Counted from the first letter of the stretch, positions 28,493-36,489 are shown. The stretch: 64,000 nucleotides of DNA from Streptomyces sp. NRRL WC-3618 (GCF_001280005.1 NZ_LGDW01000281.1:5107-69106); one strand, 5' to 3'. Notes: a model not told the origin generated them from the sequence alone. Program-made: numbers and translations.

Positions 28493-29521
28493 ATGCGCGT
28501 CGGAGTACTGACCGGAGGCGGCGACTGCCCCGGGCTCAACGCCGTCATCCGGGCCGTCGTCCGCAAGGGCGTACAGGAGTACGGGTACGACTTCGTCGGC
28601 TTCCGGGACGGCTGGCGAGGTCCGCTGGAGGGCGTGAGCGTGCGCCTCGACATCCCCGCCGTACGCGGCATCCTCCCGCGCGGCGGCACCATCCTCGGCT
28701 CCTCGCGGACCAATCCGCTCAAGCAGGAGAACGGCATCGCCCGTATCCGGGAGAACCTCGCCGCGCAGGAGGTCGACGCGCTCATCGCGATCGGCGGCGA
28801 GGACACCCTCGGAGTCGCGGCCCGGCTGACCGGCGAGCACGGGATTCCGGTCGTCGGCGTACCGAAGACGATCGACAACGACCTGTCCGCCACCGACTAC
28901 ACCTTCGGCTTCGACACCGCCGTCGGCATCGCGACGGAGGCGATCGACCGACTGCACACCACCGCCGAGTCGCACATGCGCGTCCTCGTCTGCGAGGTGA
29001 TGGGCCGCCACGCCGGCTGGATCGCCATCCACTCCGGCCTCGCGGGCGGCGCCAACGTCATCCTCATACCCGAACAGCGCTTCGACACGGAACAGGTGTG
29101 CACCTGGGTGACCTCGCGCTTCAGCGCCTCGTACGCCCCGATCGTGGTCGTCGCGGAGGGCGCCATGCCCAAGGACGGCGACATGGTGCTCAAGGACCAG
29201 TCCCTCGACTCCTTCGGACACGTGCGCCTGTCCGGCGTCGGCGAATGGCTGGCCAAGGAGATCGAGAAACGGACCGGCAAGGAGGCGCGCACCACGGTGC
29301 TCGGCCACGTCCAGCGCGGCGGCACCCCCAGTGCCTTCGACCGCTGGCTCGCCACCCGCTTCGGCCTGCACGCCATCGAGGCGGTCCGCGACGGCGACTT
29401 CGGCAAGATGGTCGCCCTGCGCGGCACGGACATCGTCCGCGTCCCGATCGAGGAGGCCACAGCGAAGCTGAAGACGGTCGACCCGAAGCTGTACGACGAG
29501 GTCGGCGTGTTCTTCGGCTGA
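28493..29521 (+). CDS. pfkA: 6-phosphofructokinase, clade with PPi-type residues
   Basis: This 342-residue PFK phosphorylates fructose-6-phosphate, the committed glycolytic step. Conserved motifs are GGGDCPGLNAVIR (8-20), the phosphate-donor segment GGEDT (101-105), PKTIDNDL (124-131) with the catalytic base, and MGRHAGWIA. Asp104 and Lys125 are the residues usual in pyrophosphate-dependent enzymes, where E. coli ATP-PFK has Gly. Nevertheless the S. coelicolor relative was purified as an ATP-dependent enzyme, so the donor must be tested. ATG 28493 follows GAAGGGA. Transcription ends at a convergent hairpin with trpEG. Confidence 0.93.
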   Translation: MRVGVLTGGGDCPGLNAVIRAVVRKGVQEYGYDFVGFRDGWRGPLEGVSVRLDIPAVRGILPRGGTILGSSRTNPLKQENGIARIRENLAAQEVDALIAIGGEDTLGVAARLTGEHGIPVVGVPKTIDNDLSATDYTFGFDTAVGIATEAIDRLHTTAESHMRVLVCEVMGRHAGWIAIHSGLAGGANVILIPEQRFDTEQVCTWVTSRFSASYAPIVVVAEGAMPKDGDMVLKDQSLDSFGHVRLSGVGEWLAKEIEKRTGKEARTTVLGHVQRGGTPSAFDRWLATRFGLHAIEAVRDGDFGKMVALRGTDIVRVPIEEATAKLKTVDPKLYDEVGVFFG

Positions 29522-29534
29522 GGGCGGTGGGTGG

Positions 29535-29587
29535 TTGCGCGCGCCCACGCGGCGGAGCCGCAATTCGACACAGCCCCGCGCCCCTGA
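29535..29587. repeat. Dispersed intergenic repeat, copy 2 (inverted)
   Basis: Read on the minus strand this is GGGGCGCGGGGCTGTGTC, then GCGGCTCCGCCGC and GGGCGCGCGCAAC, matching the copy at 22.9 kb with a few changes. It sits beside the terminator hairpin downstream of pfkA. Confidence 0.6.
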
Positions 29588-29624
29588 GAAGCACGGGCCG
29601 CGCCCGGCGCTTCTCAGGGGCGCG
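29577..29624. terminator. Bidirectional terminator between pfkA and trpEG
   Basis: A perfect 16-bp inverted repeat (29577-29592 and 29609-29624) with a 16-base loop separates two convergent genes. Confidence 0.8.
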
Positions 29625-29627
29625 AAC

Positions 29628-31541
29628 CTACCGCGTCCGCAGGGACTGCACCCCCGCCACCAACTCCCGTACGACAGCGGGCCCGTTCAGCGTCAGCACC
29701 GACTCCGGGTGGAACTGGACGCCCGCGAAACCGGGGCCCCGCACCGCGTGCACCTCACCGCTCGCACTCCGGCTGACCTCGACCTCGTGCGCCGCCAGTT
29801 CCCTGGCGGCCTCGTCGTCGCAGCGCGCCACGAAGCTGTTGTAGAAGCCGACGGTCTCCGTCCGCCCGAACAGATCGATCTCCGTCTGCGCGCCCTGGTA
29901 GGGCACTTCCTTCCGTACGATCTCCAGCCCCAGTTCCGCCGCGATCAGCTCGTGCCCGAGGCAGACCCCGAGGACGCCGTGCCGGTGGTCCCGGACGGCC
30001 TCGGCGGTCAGTTCGCGCAGGAACCGCATCTTCGGGTCGGCCAGGTCGCCCGGATCACCCGGGCCGGGCCCCAGAACCAACGGCCCCTCGTGGCCCGGGA
30101 CCGCCTCCCGCAGCCCCGGTTCGTCGTAGCGCCGCACGGTCACCTCCAGGCCCGACGAGCGCAGGACGTGCGCGAGCATCGCCGTGAAGGTGTCCTCGGC
30201 GTCGACGACCAGCGCGTGTCCGGTCAGCTCCTGGGTCCGCTCCCGCATCCGCAGCCAGAACGGCGCCAGCGAGCCCCGCCGACCGTCCAGGGCCGCACGC
30301 ACCCGTGGATCGTCCATGAGCCGCGCCCGTACGCCCGTCTCCCGGGGCCTTCCCGGTACGACACCCAGCGCCGCCAGCACCCCGGCCGCCTTGGCGTGGG
30401 TCTCGGCGACCTCGCCCGCCGGGTCCGAGCCACGGACGAGCGTGGCGCCGACCGGCACCCGCAGCCGTCCGTCCGGCGCGATGTCGGCGGTCCGGATGAG
30501 GATCGGCGAGTCGAGGGTCTGGGCACCGCCCGCGTCCCGCCCGACCAGCGCCAACGCCCCCGCGTAATAGCCGCGCCCACCGACCTCGTGCCGCTCGATC
30601 ACCCGGCACGCGTTCTGCACGGGCGACCCCGTGACGGTCGCGGCGAACATGGTCTCCTTCAGCACCTCCCGCACATCCAGCGAGGAGCGTCCCCGCAACT
30701 CGTACTCGGTGTGCGCGAGGTGGGCCATCTCCTTCAGCCGGGGCCCGACCACGACCCCGCCCATGTCGCCGACGGTGCACATCATCTTGAGCTCCTCGTC
30801 GACGACCATCGACAGCTCCTCGATCTCCTTGCCGTCGGCGAGGAAGGAGAGCAGGTGCTCGGGGGTCGGCCCCCCGGCCGGATAGCGGTACGTCCCGCTG
30901 ATCGGGTTCATGACCACGGTCCCGCCGGACATCCGCACGTGCACCTCGGGACTGGCCCCGACGAGGGTCCGCCCACCCGTCGCCCGCCCCCGCCCTTCCA
31001 AGGAAGGCGCTTCGGGCCCTTGCTGATTTCCGGTGTGCACGACGAACGTCCAGTACGCACCTCGCTCCCCGACCAGCAGCCGCCGGAACAGAGCGAGGGC
31101 GTCGGCGCGCCCGAACCCCGGGATCTCCCCCTCGTACGTCCGCCGGATGACGAAGTTCGCCCCCTCGCCCCGCCCGATCTCCTCCCGCAGCACCCGCCCC
31201 ACGATGTCCGCGTACTCCTCGTCCCCGACGTCGAAGCCACCGCCCTCGACCCGCACGTCATGCGCGGGAAGCTGGGCCAGCGCCTCCGCCAGCGGGAGCG
31301 CGTACGTCTCCTCGGGCGTGAGCACCGATAGGGGGGTGCCGTCGTCGCGCACGTCGAAGCCGCGCTCGCGGATCTGGCGGAAGGGGATGAGGGCGAGGCC
31401 CTCGTCGGGGATGTCGGCGAGCCGCTCGTACGTCGTCACCGGGCCGATCAGCAGTTCGACCACGGAGTGGTCGTGGCCGGGCGTGCGGCGGCTGAGCAGG
31501 GCGAACGGTCGATTGTCGTGCAGGAGCTGGTCGAGTCGCAT
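29628..31541 (-). CDS. trpEG: Anthranilate synthase, fused TrpE-TrpG
   Basis: This 637-residue fusion converts chorismate and glutamine to anthranilate. The chorismate-binding domain (about 1-430) carries the GSPVQNACRVIERHE and SGTYRYPAGG motifs. The class I glutamine amidotransferase (about 440-637) has the nucleophile in LGVCLGHELIA and the His-Glu pair in VQFHPESV. ATG 31541 follows AGAGGA. A leader peptide with three Trp codons and an attenuator hairpin precede it, as described for S. venezuelae trpEG, so it is regulated by tryptophan supply. It is divergent from aroH. Confidence 0.93.
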   Translation of the reverse strand: MRLDQLLHDNRPFALLSRRTPGHDHSVVELLIGPVTTYERLADIPDEGLALIPFRQIRERGFDVRDDGTPLSVLTPEETYALPLAEALAQLPAHDVRVEGGGFDVGDEEYADIVGRVLREEIGRGEGANFVIRRTYEGEIPGFGRADALALFRRLLVGERGAYWTFVVHTGNQQGPEAPSLEGRGRATGGRTLVGASPEVHVRMSGGTVVMNPISGTYRYPAGGPTPEHLLSFLADGKEIEELSMVVDEELKMMCTVGDMGGVVVGPRLKEMAHLAHTEYELRGRSSLDVREVLKETMFAATVTGSPVQNACRVIERHEVGGRGYYAGALALVGRDAGGAQTLDSPILIRTADIAPDGRLRVPVGATLVRGSDPAGEVAETHAKAAGVLAALGVVPGRPRETGVRARLMDDPRVRAALDGRRGSLAPFWLRMRERTQELTGHALVVDAEDTFTAMLAHVLRSSGLEVTVRRYDEPGLREAVPGHEGPLVLGPGPGDPGDLADPKMRFLRELTAEAVRDHRHGVLGVCLGHELIAAELGLEIVRKEVPYQGAQTEIDLFGRTETVGFYNSFVARCDDEAARELAAHEVEVSRSASGEVHAVRGPGFAGVQFHPESVLTLNGPAVVRELVAGVQSLRTR

Positions 31542-31629
31542 CGTGTTCCTCTTCCATCGATCGATGACTTGATCAGTGATCGGGAGGAACGGCCGGGCGA
31601 GGAGGTCCGCGGAAGTCCGCGAAAACACC

Positions 31630-31654
31630 GAAGGCCGCCCCTCGGGCGGCCTTC
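31630..31654 (-). terminator. trp attenuator terminator
   Basis: A perfect 11-bp stem (GAAGGCCGCCC and its complement) with a 3-base loop is followed, on the minus strand, by GGTGTTTTC. It lies between the leader peptide stop and the trpEG start, where a transcription attenuator belongs. Confidence 0.85.
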
Positions 31655-31676
31655 GCGAAGTCTTGCGTACGCGCAG

Positions 31677-31733
31677 TCAGTGGGCCGCCGAGTGAGCGGG
31701 CCACCACCAGTTCTGGGTCGAGTGCGCGAACAT
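31677..31733 (-). CDS. trpL: trp leader peptide with three consecutive Trp codons
   Basis: An 18-codon ORF encodes MFAHSTQNWWWPAHSAAH. Three adjacent TGG codons make ribosome progress dependent on charged tRNA-Trp. The downstream 11-bp hairpin with a U-rich tail is the attenuator. The -10-like TAGGGT (31741-31746) ends seven bases before the ATG, so the leader mRNA is probably leaderless. In low tryptophan the stalled ribosome should favour an antiterminator and allow trpEG transcription. This 339-base divergent region otherwise holds the trpEG RBS and the aroH promoter. Confidence 0.9.
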   Translation of the reverse strand: MFAHSTQNWWWPAHSAAH

Positions 31734-31880
31734 GCGACGGACCCTACACCACGGGCCACGGGCGGATCGTGAACCGACGCGCGGACCGGCCATTCCGCTC
31801 ACCGGACCCGAACGAGCGATCCCCGTCTCACTTGATGAGCAGGCGGCTGGATGCCCTGCGTGACCCCGTAATGTGGGGCT

Positions 31881-33233
31881 GTGACCGTGAACGCTAAGAC
31901 CAGCGCGAGCGCTGGCAACACCTGGCGAGACCTGCCCGCGGCGCAGCAGCCCGAGTACCCCGACACCGAGGCTCTGCGCGCAGTCGTTGCGGAGCTCGAG
32001 TCGTATCCCCCGCTGGTCTTCGCGGGCGAGTGCGACCAGCTGCGCGCCCGGATGGCGGCTGTCGCCAAGGGAGAGGCGTTCCTCCTCCAGGGCGGCGACT
32101 GCGCCGAGTCCTTCGACGCCGTCGGCGCCGAGGACATCCGAGCCAAGCTGAAGACCCTCCTCCAGATGGGCGCCGTCCTCACGTACGCGGCCTCCGTGCC
32201 GGTCGTGAAGGTCGGCCGGATCGCCGGTCAGTACTCGAAGCCGCGTTCCAAGGGCACCGAGACCCGCGACGGCGTGACCCTGCCGACGTACCGCGGTGAC
32301 TCGGTCAACGGCTTCGACTTCGACGAGAAGTCCCGGATCCCGGACCCCGAGCGCCTGAAGCGGATGTACAACGCGTCCGCCTCCACGCTCAACCTGGTCC
32401 GCGCCTTCACCACCGGCGGCTACGCGGACCTGCGCCAGGTGCACGCCTGGAACCAGGACTTCGTGAAGTCGTCCCCGTCCGGCCAGCGGTACGAGCAGCT
32501 GGCCCGCGAGATCGACAACGCGCTGAACTTCATGCGCGCCTGCGGGACGGACCCGGCCGAGTTCCAGACGGTCGAGTTCTACTCCTCGCACGAGGCACTG
32601 CTGCTGGACTACGAGTCGGCGCTCACCCGCGTCGACTCCCGCACCGGGCGGCTGTACGACGTCTCAGGCCACATGGTGTGGATCGGTGAGCGCACCCGGC
32701 AGCTGGACGGGGCGCACATCGAGTTCGCCTCCCAGGTCCGCAACCCGATCGGCATCAAGCTCGGCCCGACGACGACGGCCGAGGAGGCGCTGCAGTACAT
32801 CGAGCGCCTCGACCCGGACCGTGAGCCGGGCCGGCTGACCTTCATCGTCCGCATGGGCGCCGACAAGGTCCGCGACAAGCTGCCCGAGCTGGTCGAGAAG
32901 GTCACGGCGTCGGGTGCGACGGTGGCCTGGGTGACCGACCCGATGCACGGCAACACCTTCGAGGCGGCCTCCGGTCACAAGACCCGACGCTTCGACGACG
33001 TGCTCGACGAGGTCAAGGGCTTCTTCGAGGTCCACAAGGAGCTGGGTACGCACCCCGGCGGTATCCATGTGGAGCTGACGGGCGACGACGTCACCGAGTG
33101 CGTGGGCGGCGGCGACGAGATCTTCGTCGACGACCTGCACCACCGCTACGAGACGGCCTGCGACCCCCGTCTCAACCGCAGCCAGTCGCTCGACCTGGCG
33201 TTCCTCGTCGCGGAGATGTACCGGGACCAGTAA
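31881..33233 (+). CDS. aroH: Class II 3-deoxy-7-phosphoheptulonate synthase
   Basis: This 450-residue class II (plant/AroH-type) DAHP synthase condenses PEP with erythrose-4-phosphate at the entry of the shikimate pathway. The family motifs LLQGGDCAESF (about 68-78), PEYPDTEAL, NFMRACGTDPAEF, TRVDSRTG, and metal/substrate-binding DPMHGNTF and GGIHVELTGDDVTECVGG are present. Start is GTG at 31881, without a strong Shine-Dalgarno sequence. Divergence from trpEG couples supply of chorismate to its tryptophan use by position. A strong hairpin follows. Confidence 0.95.
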   Translation: MTVNAKTSASAGNTWRDLPAAQQPEYPDTEALRAVVAELESYPPLVFAGECDQLRARMAAVAKGEAFLLQGGDCAESFDAVGAEDIRAKLKTLLQMGAVLTYAASVPVVKVGRIAGQYSKPRSKGTETRDGVTLPTYRGDSVNGFDFDEKSRIPDPERLKRMYNASASTLNLVRAFTTGGYADLRQVHAWNQDFVKSSPSGQRYEQLAREIDNALNFMRACGTDPAEFQTVEFYSSHEALLLDYESALTRVDSRTGRLYDVSGHMVWIGERTRQLDGAHIEFASQVRNPIGIKLGPTTTAEEALQYIERLDPDREPGRLTFIVRMGADKVRDKLPELVEKVTASGATVAWVTDPMHGNTFEAASGHKTRRFDDVLDEVKGFFEVHKELGTHPGGIHVELTGDDVTECVGGGDEIFVDDLHHRYETACDPRLNRSQSLDLAFLVAEMYRDQ

Positions 33234-33271
33234 CGACCAGGAGCAGGATCGCCTGTTACGACAGCATGCGA

Positions 33272-33302
33272 TGGGGCGCGGATCACAACGATCCGCGCCC
33301 CA
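33272..33302 (+). terminator. Terminator after aroH
   Basis: A perfect 13-bp stem (33272-33284 and 33290-33302) with loop ACAAC lies 38 bases after the aroH stop. Confidence 0.8.
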
Positions 33303-33337
33303 CACCACTTTTCGGGCACCGGCGAGCCGGGGTAAGG

Positions 33338-33356
33338 TTAGGTTAGCCTCACCGAT
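33338..33356. promoter_or_regulatory. Iron box (DmdR/IdeR type) upstream of bfd
   Basis: TTAGGTTAGCCTCACCGAT agrees at 16 of 19 positions with the actinobacterial iron-box consensus TTAGGTTAGGCTCACCTAA. It lies about 47 bases upstream of the ferredoxin start, overlapping the probable promoter, so iron-loaded DmdR should repress the gene. Confidence 0.7.
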
Positions 33357-33402
33357 CTTGGGGATGGCTGGACCACTGCAATCCCGTCGGGAGGTGACCC
33401 GC

Positions 33403-33630
33403 GTGTACGTCTGCAACTGCTTCGGAGTGACCGAGGCGCAGGTGAAGGGCCATGCGGCGAACGGCGCCTGTACCCCCCGCCAGATCGCGTCAGCCTGCAA
33501 GGCGGGCACGGACTGCGGCTCGTGTGTACGGCGCATCCAGGCGCTGCTCGGCAGGGGCGCCTACCCGACCCGCGGGCTCGCCGACGAGGGTCGACGGGTC
33601 CTGGCCGAACAGCTGGACGAAGCCGCCTGA
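33403..33630 (+). CDS. bfd: Bacterioferritin-associated ferredoxin (2Fe-2S)
   Basis: This 75-residue protein has the Bfd cysteine pattern C4, C6, C38, C41 (VYVCNCFG and TDCGSC), which binds a [2Fe-2S] cluster and delivers electrons to bacterioferritin to release stored iron. GTG 33403 is chosen because GGGAGG is 8 bases upstream; a GTG nine bases earlier would overlap that site. The iron box upstream predicts expression in low iron, consistent with mobilising iron. It converges with bfr, its expected partner. Confidence 0.92.
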   Translation: MYVCNCFGVTEAQVKGHAANGACTPRQIASACKAGTDCGSCVRRIQALLGRGAYPTRGLADEGRRVLAEQLDEAA

Positions 33631-33646
33631 GTCCTGGCGGCGGCTC

Positions 33647-34126
33647 TCAGCTCTCCGGCTGCTCGATGAGCTGCGCGATGTAGAGCGCCTCGCCGAGCTT
33701 CTCCACCAGTTCCAGCTGGGTGTCCAGATAGTCGATGTGGTGCTCCTCGTCCGCGAGGATCGACTCGAAGATGTTCGCGGACGTGATGTCGCCCTTGGCG
33801 CGCATGACCTCGACACCGCGCTTGAGGCGGTCGATCGCCTCGACCTCGACCTGCCGGTCCGCCTGGAACATCTCGGTCAGGGTCTGGCCCACCCGCACAT
33901 GGAACAGCCGCTGGTAGTTCGGCAGACCGTCCAGGAACAGGATCCGGTCGGTGAGGATCTCCGCGTGCTTCATCTCGTCGATCGACTCGTGTCGCGTGTA
34001 CTTCGCGAGCTTCGTCCAGCCGAAGTTCTCCTGCATCTTCGCGTGCAGGAAGTACTGGTTGATCGCCGTGAGTTCGGCGGTCAGCTGCTCGTTGAGGAAT
34101 TCGATGACCTCGGGGTCGCCCTGCAT
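33647..34126 (-). CDS. bfr: Bacterioferritin
   Basis: This 159-residue iron-storage protein has all ferroxidase ligands in register: Glu18, Glu51 and His54, then Glu in EVEAIDRL (about 94) and EEHHIDY (about 127-130). The axial heme ligand Met52 is in DEMKHAE, so it should be a heme bacterioferritin forming a 24-mer shell. ATG 34126 follows AAGGAG at nine bases; the frame stays open six codons further. No matching iron box was found upstream of it, unlike bfd. Possible promoter: TTGGAC-16-TACTAA on the minus strand around 34210-34245. Confidence 0.95.
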   Translation of the reverse strand: MQGDPEVIEFLNEQLTAELTAINQYFLHAKMQENFGWTKLAKYTRHESIDEMKHAEILTDRILFLDGLPNYQRLFHVRVGQTLTEMFQADRQVEVEAIDRLKRGVEVMRAKGDITSANIFESILADEEHHIDYLDTQLELVEKLGEALYIAQLIEQPES

Positions 34127-34311
34127 CGCAGAGGCTCCTTCCAAGCGGGGGACTGGGGAGGTTGCCGCCGCATGATTTCATCGCCGTCGAAGATCGTCCA
34201 GTAAGTGCGTGCTTAGTAAGTAAGGGCATGCTTAGTCCAAATTATCCGGGCTTGATCGAATCTGGTCGGGCCTGGTCATGCGCACTCTTCCTGGTCTGTC
34301 AGGATGGAGTC

Positions 34312-34959
34312 ATGGGGCAGCCGGTGGAAGGTGAATCGGGACAGCGCGATTCAGGAGCGGTGGCGCAGCCCGAATTGCCGCCGGGGCAGCGTATTCAGCG
34401 CGGCTGGCCGGTCACTCATTACGGGCCGGTGCCCAAATTCCGCCCCGAGCGCTGGGAGTTCAGGGTTTTCGGCGCCACCGCCGACAGTGAGAAGCACTGC
34501 TGGAATCACGAGGAGTTCACCGCCCTCCCGTACACCTCTGTCGTGGCCGACCTGCACTGCGTCACGAAGTTCAGCATGCTGGGCGCCGAGTGGGGCGGAA
34601 TTCCGGCGCGGACGATCCTGGCCGCCGCGCCGCCCGCGCCCGAGGTCACCCATGTCATGGTCTGGGCGGAATACGGCTTCAGTTCGAATCTCCGACTGGC
34701 CGATTTCGCGTCGGAGGGCACGATCTTCGCCACCCACAAGGACGGCGAACTCCTCACCGCGGAACACGGTTTCCCGCTCCGGCTGGTGGTGCCCCATCTG
34801 TACGCCTGGAAGGGCCCCAAATGGGTGCGCGGCGTGGAGTACATGACCGCCGACCGCCGCGGCTTCTGGGAGGAACGCGGCTACCACAACGTCGGCGACC
34901 CCTGGCGCGAACAGCGCTACTCGTACCAGGAGGAGCCTGGGGACGGCCCCGAGCTCTGA
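34312..34959 (+). CDS. Sulfite oxidase-like molybdopterin oxidoreductase
   Basis: This 215-residue protein is the Mo-cofactor domain of the sulfite oxidase/YedY-like family without heme or dimerisation domains. The molybdenum-ligating cysteine is expected in ADLHCVTKFSMLGAEWGG (about residue 86), and the pterin-binding region continues to VPHLYAWKGPKWVRGVEYM. There is no twin-arginine signal, so it should be cytoplasmic. ATG 34312 lies close to AGGATGGAG. Its stop falls inside the first unit of a tandem 15-bp repeat. Substrate unknown. Confidence 0.85.
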   Translation: MGQPVEGESGQRDSGAVAQPELPPGQRIQRGWPVTHYGPVPKFRPERWEFRVFGATADSEKHCWNHEEFTALPYTSVVADLHCVTKFSMLGAEWGGIPARTILAAAPPAPEVTHVMVWAEYGFSSNLRLADFASEGTIFATHKDGELLTAEHGFPLRLVVPHLYAWKGPKWVRGVEYMTADRRGFWEERGYHNVGDPWREQRYSYQEEPGDGPEL

Positions 34960-34995
34960 GGTCCTGAGCTCTGAGGTCCTGAGCTCTGAGGTCCT
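34951..34995. repeat. Three perfect tandem copies of a 15-bp unit
   Basis: The unit GAGCTCTGAGGTCCT is repeated exactly three times at 34951, 34966 and 34981. The first copy encodes the last codons and stop (GAG CTC TGA) of the oxidoreductase gene. Just four bases separate the array from the DUF4396 gene end. Confidence 0.9.
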
Positions 34996-34999
34996 GAGG

Positions 35000-35473
35000 T
35001 CAGTGGTGGTATTGGTGCACCACCGCGTGGCCCTTTCCGCGGCCGATCATCCACTTGTTGACGGGCGTCGTCACGACGAAGGCGATCACGAGCGAGATCG
35101 CGAGCGAGCCCCAGAACAGCAGGTCGGCCAGTTCGGCGTCCATCGCGTCCGGCCACAGTACGATCACGCCGTTGTCGATGAGCTCCATCACCGCGATGGA
35201 CAGGGTGTCGGCGGCCAGTGCCACACGGATCGCCGCGCGGAGGCCGACGCCGGCCCGCAGCACGCCGCGCAGCGTGAACGAGTAGCCGAAGAAGAACGCG
35301 AGGACGATCGCCAGGACCGTCGTCGACAGGTTCCCCCAGCCCAGCGCGGTACCGACGACCATGCCGAGCACCTCGCCGATGGCGCAGCCGGTGAGGCAGT
35401 GCAAGGTGGCCTGGGCGGCCATGGCCCAGGTGGCGGCCGGTGTGTGCTGGTGCGCGTGTGTCTCGTGCTCCAT
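35000..35473 (-). CDS. DUF4396 membrane protein, His-rich N-terminus
   Basis: This 157-residue protein has an N-terminal His-rich stretch MEHETHAHQH and four hydrophobic helices typical of DUF4396. Conserved features include CLTGCAIGEVLGM, an HCLTGC-type motif that could bind metal, and ELIDNG. I chose ATG 35473; a frame extension to 35524 is open and overlaps the operator-like palindrome. The family's role is not established. The copper-type palindrome upstream and potential metal ligands suggest metal, perhaps copper, handling. Confidence 0.75.
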   Translation of the reverse strand: MEHETHAHQHTPAATWAMAAQATLHCLTGCAIGEVLGMVVGTALGWGNLSTTVLAIVLAFFFGYSFTLRGVLRAGVGLRAAIRVALAADTLSIAVMELIDNGVIVLWPDAMDAELADLLFWGSLAISLVIAFVVTTPVNKWMIGRGKGHAVVHQYHH

Positions 35474-35525
35474 GGGTACCCCCGGTGTCAGGCGGTCACG
35501 GCTGGTCTCTGCACTCACCAGCAAG

Positions 35526-35542
35526 ATACCCCCCAGGGGTAT
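35526..35542. promoter_or_regulatory. CsoR-type palindrome upstream of DUF4396
   Basis: ATACCCC (35526-35532) and GGGGTAT (35536-35542) form a perfect inverted repeat around CCA, the form of operator used by the copper-sensing repressor CsoR in actinobacteria. On the minus strand TATCTT, a possible -10 element, overlaps one arm, so binding would block the DUF4396 promoter. Confidence 0.6.
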
Positions 35543-35585
35543 TCCCTGGTATTCCCCGGCGTTTCCGATGTCCGTTTCCGTGCCG

Positions 35586-36455
35586 CTACCCGTCCCGGAG
35601 TTTCTTCAGCCGTTCCACGTCCGCCGCGTGCCCCTCCTTCCCGCCGGGCGTCTCGATGATCAGCGGTACGCCCTCGGTCGCGGGGTGCGTCATCAGCGCG
35701 CGGAACGGGTCCTCGCCGATATGGCCGGCGCCGATGTTCTCGTGGCGGTCCTTGTGCGCGCCGACCACGTCCTTGGAGTCATTGGCGTGGATCAGCTTCA
35801 GCCGTCCCTCGCCGACCGTGTCGACGAGCAGATCGAGGGTCTGGTGCATACCGCTGGGCCCGGTCAGATCGTGTCCGGCCGCGAAGATGTGACAGGTGTC
35901 CAGGCAGACGCCGAGCTTCGGATGGGCGTCGAGCGCCTCGAAGTACGGCCCGAAGTCCCAGGTGCGCGAACAGAGGGAGGAGCCCTGTCCAGCGGTCGAC
36001 TCGAGGAGCAGACACGGGTCGTCGTCGTGGGTGAGCTCGTCGAGCAGCGGCAGCAGATGTTCCCGTACCTGCTTGAGGGCCACGGCCCGCTCCCGCCCGC
36101 CGGTCGCGCTCCCCGTGTGCACCACCACCCCCAGCGCGCCGATCTCGCGCCCGCGCCGCAGCGAGTGCCGCAGCGACTCCACCGACTGCTCGACGGTCGC
36201 CTCGGTGTGCGAGCCGAAGTTGATCAGGTACGGGGCATGGACGTATGCGGGGATCGAGGCGTCGGCGCAGGCCGCGCGGAACGCCTCGTCCTGGCGGGGA
36301 TTGCCGACGGGCGTCGCCCAGCCGCGCGGATTGGCGACGAAGACCTGCACGGTCTCGGCCAGAAGGTCGCGGGCGTAGGACAGGCCGACGGAGTGGAGAC
36401 CGCCGGCCACGGGAACATGGCCGCCGACGGGGTTGCGGAGCTGCGTGCTGGTCAC
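35586..36455 (-). CDS. nfo: Endonuclease IV (AP endonuclease)
   Basis: This 289-residue TIM-barrel enzyme cuts DNA 5' of abasic sites during base excision repair. Zinc-ligand motifs are in place: VHAPYLINFGS, VVHTGS, LLLESTAGQG (Glu), LDTCHIFAAGHDL (Asp, His), IHANDSKDVVGAHKDRHENIGAGHIG (His, Asp-x-His) and LIIETPG (Glu), matching the trinuclear Zn site of Nfo. Start GTG 36455. The stop lies 112 bases from the DUF4396 start, beyond the palindrome, so the two are probably independent. Confidence 0.93.
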   Translation of the reverse strand: MTSTQLRNPVGGHVPVAGGLHSVGLSYARDLLAETVQVFVANPRGWATPVGNPRQDEAFRAACADASIPAYVHAPYLINFGSHTEATVEQSVESLRHSLRRGREIGALGVVVHTGSATGGRERAVALKQVREHLLPLLDELTHDDDPCLLLESTAGQGSSLCSRTWDFGPYFEALDAHPKLGVCLDTCHIFAAGHDLTGPSGMHQTLDLLVDTVGEGRLKLIHANDSKDVVGAHKDRHENIGAGHIGEDPFRALMTHPATEGVPLIIETPGGKEGHAADVERLKKLRDG

Positions 36456-36489
36456 CCGTTCAGGGTGTCACGCGGCGCTCCGCGTCCCG

